This document shows positions 63,907-64,000 of a stretch of 64,000 nt of DNA, piece after piece. The stretch's first letter is position 1. Every line of letters begins with the position of its first letter. Source of the DNA: Trileptium ribeirensis (lineage: Eukaryota > Nematoda > Enoplea > Enoplida > Thoracostomopsidae); assembly GCA_030248225.1 (NCBI GenBank), contig JASANE010029376.1, positions 172,695 through 236,694 on the forward strand. The letters are read 5' to 3'. Below the pieces are notes generated by a model that worked only from the letters and a program-made list of their open reading frames with translations, was not told the DNA's origin and searched no databases. The position numbers and the translations under genes are program-made.

Positions 63907-64000
63907 AACCGGAAGTAAACAAATCCCAGATTGTTACCGGAAGTAAACAAATCCCAGATTGTTACCGGAAGTAAACAAATCCCAGATTGTTACCAAAGTG
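63907..64000. repeat. 28-bp tandem repeat, three exact units, runs to window end
   Basis: The unit ACCGGAAGTAAACAAATCCC plus AGATTGTT occurs three times without change and a fourth begins and diverges at the window edge. Confidence 0.95.

Overview
The window is AT-rich DNA from an invertebrate animal nuclear genome. The evidence is many spliceosomal introns with GT/AG borders, a long E3-ligase gene built from small exons, a Polinton/Maverick, a non-LTR retrotransposon, hAT and Tc1/mariner-type elements and satellite DNA. I cannot name the species. There are no bacterial operons, rRNA, tRNA or CRISPR arrays that I can support.

The backbone is one minus-strand gene crossing almost the whole window (63008 down to 1383). 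I can chain 15 exons whose splice phases all agree, giving about 1,084 open codons. They encode an N-terminal RCC1 region, a helical region and a cytochrome-b5-like segment in the order found in HERC2, so I call it a HERC2-like giant E3 ubiquitin ligase, partial at both ends. The coding part is intact. Its introns hold nearly everything else.

The largest intron (39516-17150) holds the main discovery: a complete-ended Polinton (Maverick, adintovirus-like) at 18404-36056. It is 17,653 bp, begins AG and ends CT, has about 66 bp terminal inverted repeats and is flanked by the 6-bp target duplication ATTGAC. Its left half carries a penton-like gene (intact), a broken protein-primed DNA polymerase B, and broken capsid, packaging ATPase and two accessory genes. 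Its right half carries unexpected cargo: a protein-kinase fragment with an exact 66-codon in-frame duplication, a cysteine-rich acidic protein, and a five-exon plus-strand gene with a Ser/Thr-rich stretch, one predicted membrane segment and a tyrosine-motif tail. I see no integrase.

The Polinton landed inside an older dispersed repeat made of roughly 170-bp units. That repeat was also hit by a hAT element (36547-37740, 8-bp duplication) and a MITE (37803-38177, 5-bp duplication), so the order of events can be read. Other introns hold a 4-kb satellite of about 158-bp monomers with a 634-bp higher-order period (41512-45557), which reaches the splice donor of one exon; a decayed EN-RT-RNase H non-LTR element (60000-56790) itself cut by two MITEs; several MITE families; two inverted copies of a 787-bp repeat (1-787, 6886-7672); and several short tandem arrays. 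The window ends in simple tandem repeats (63733-64000).
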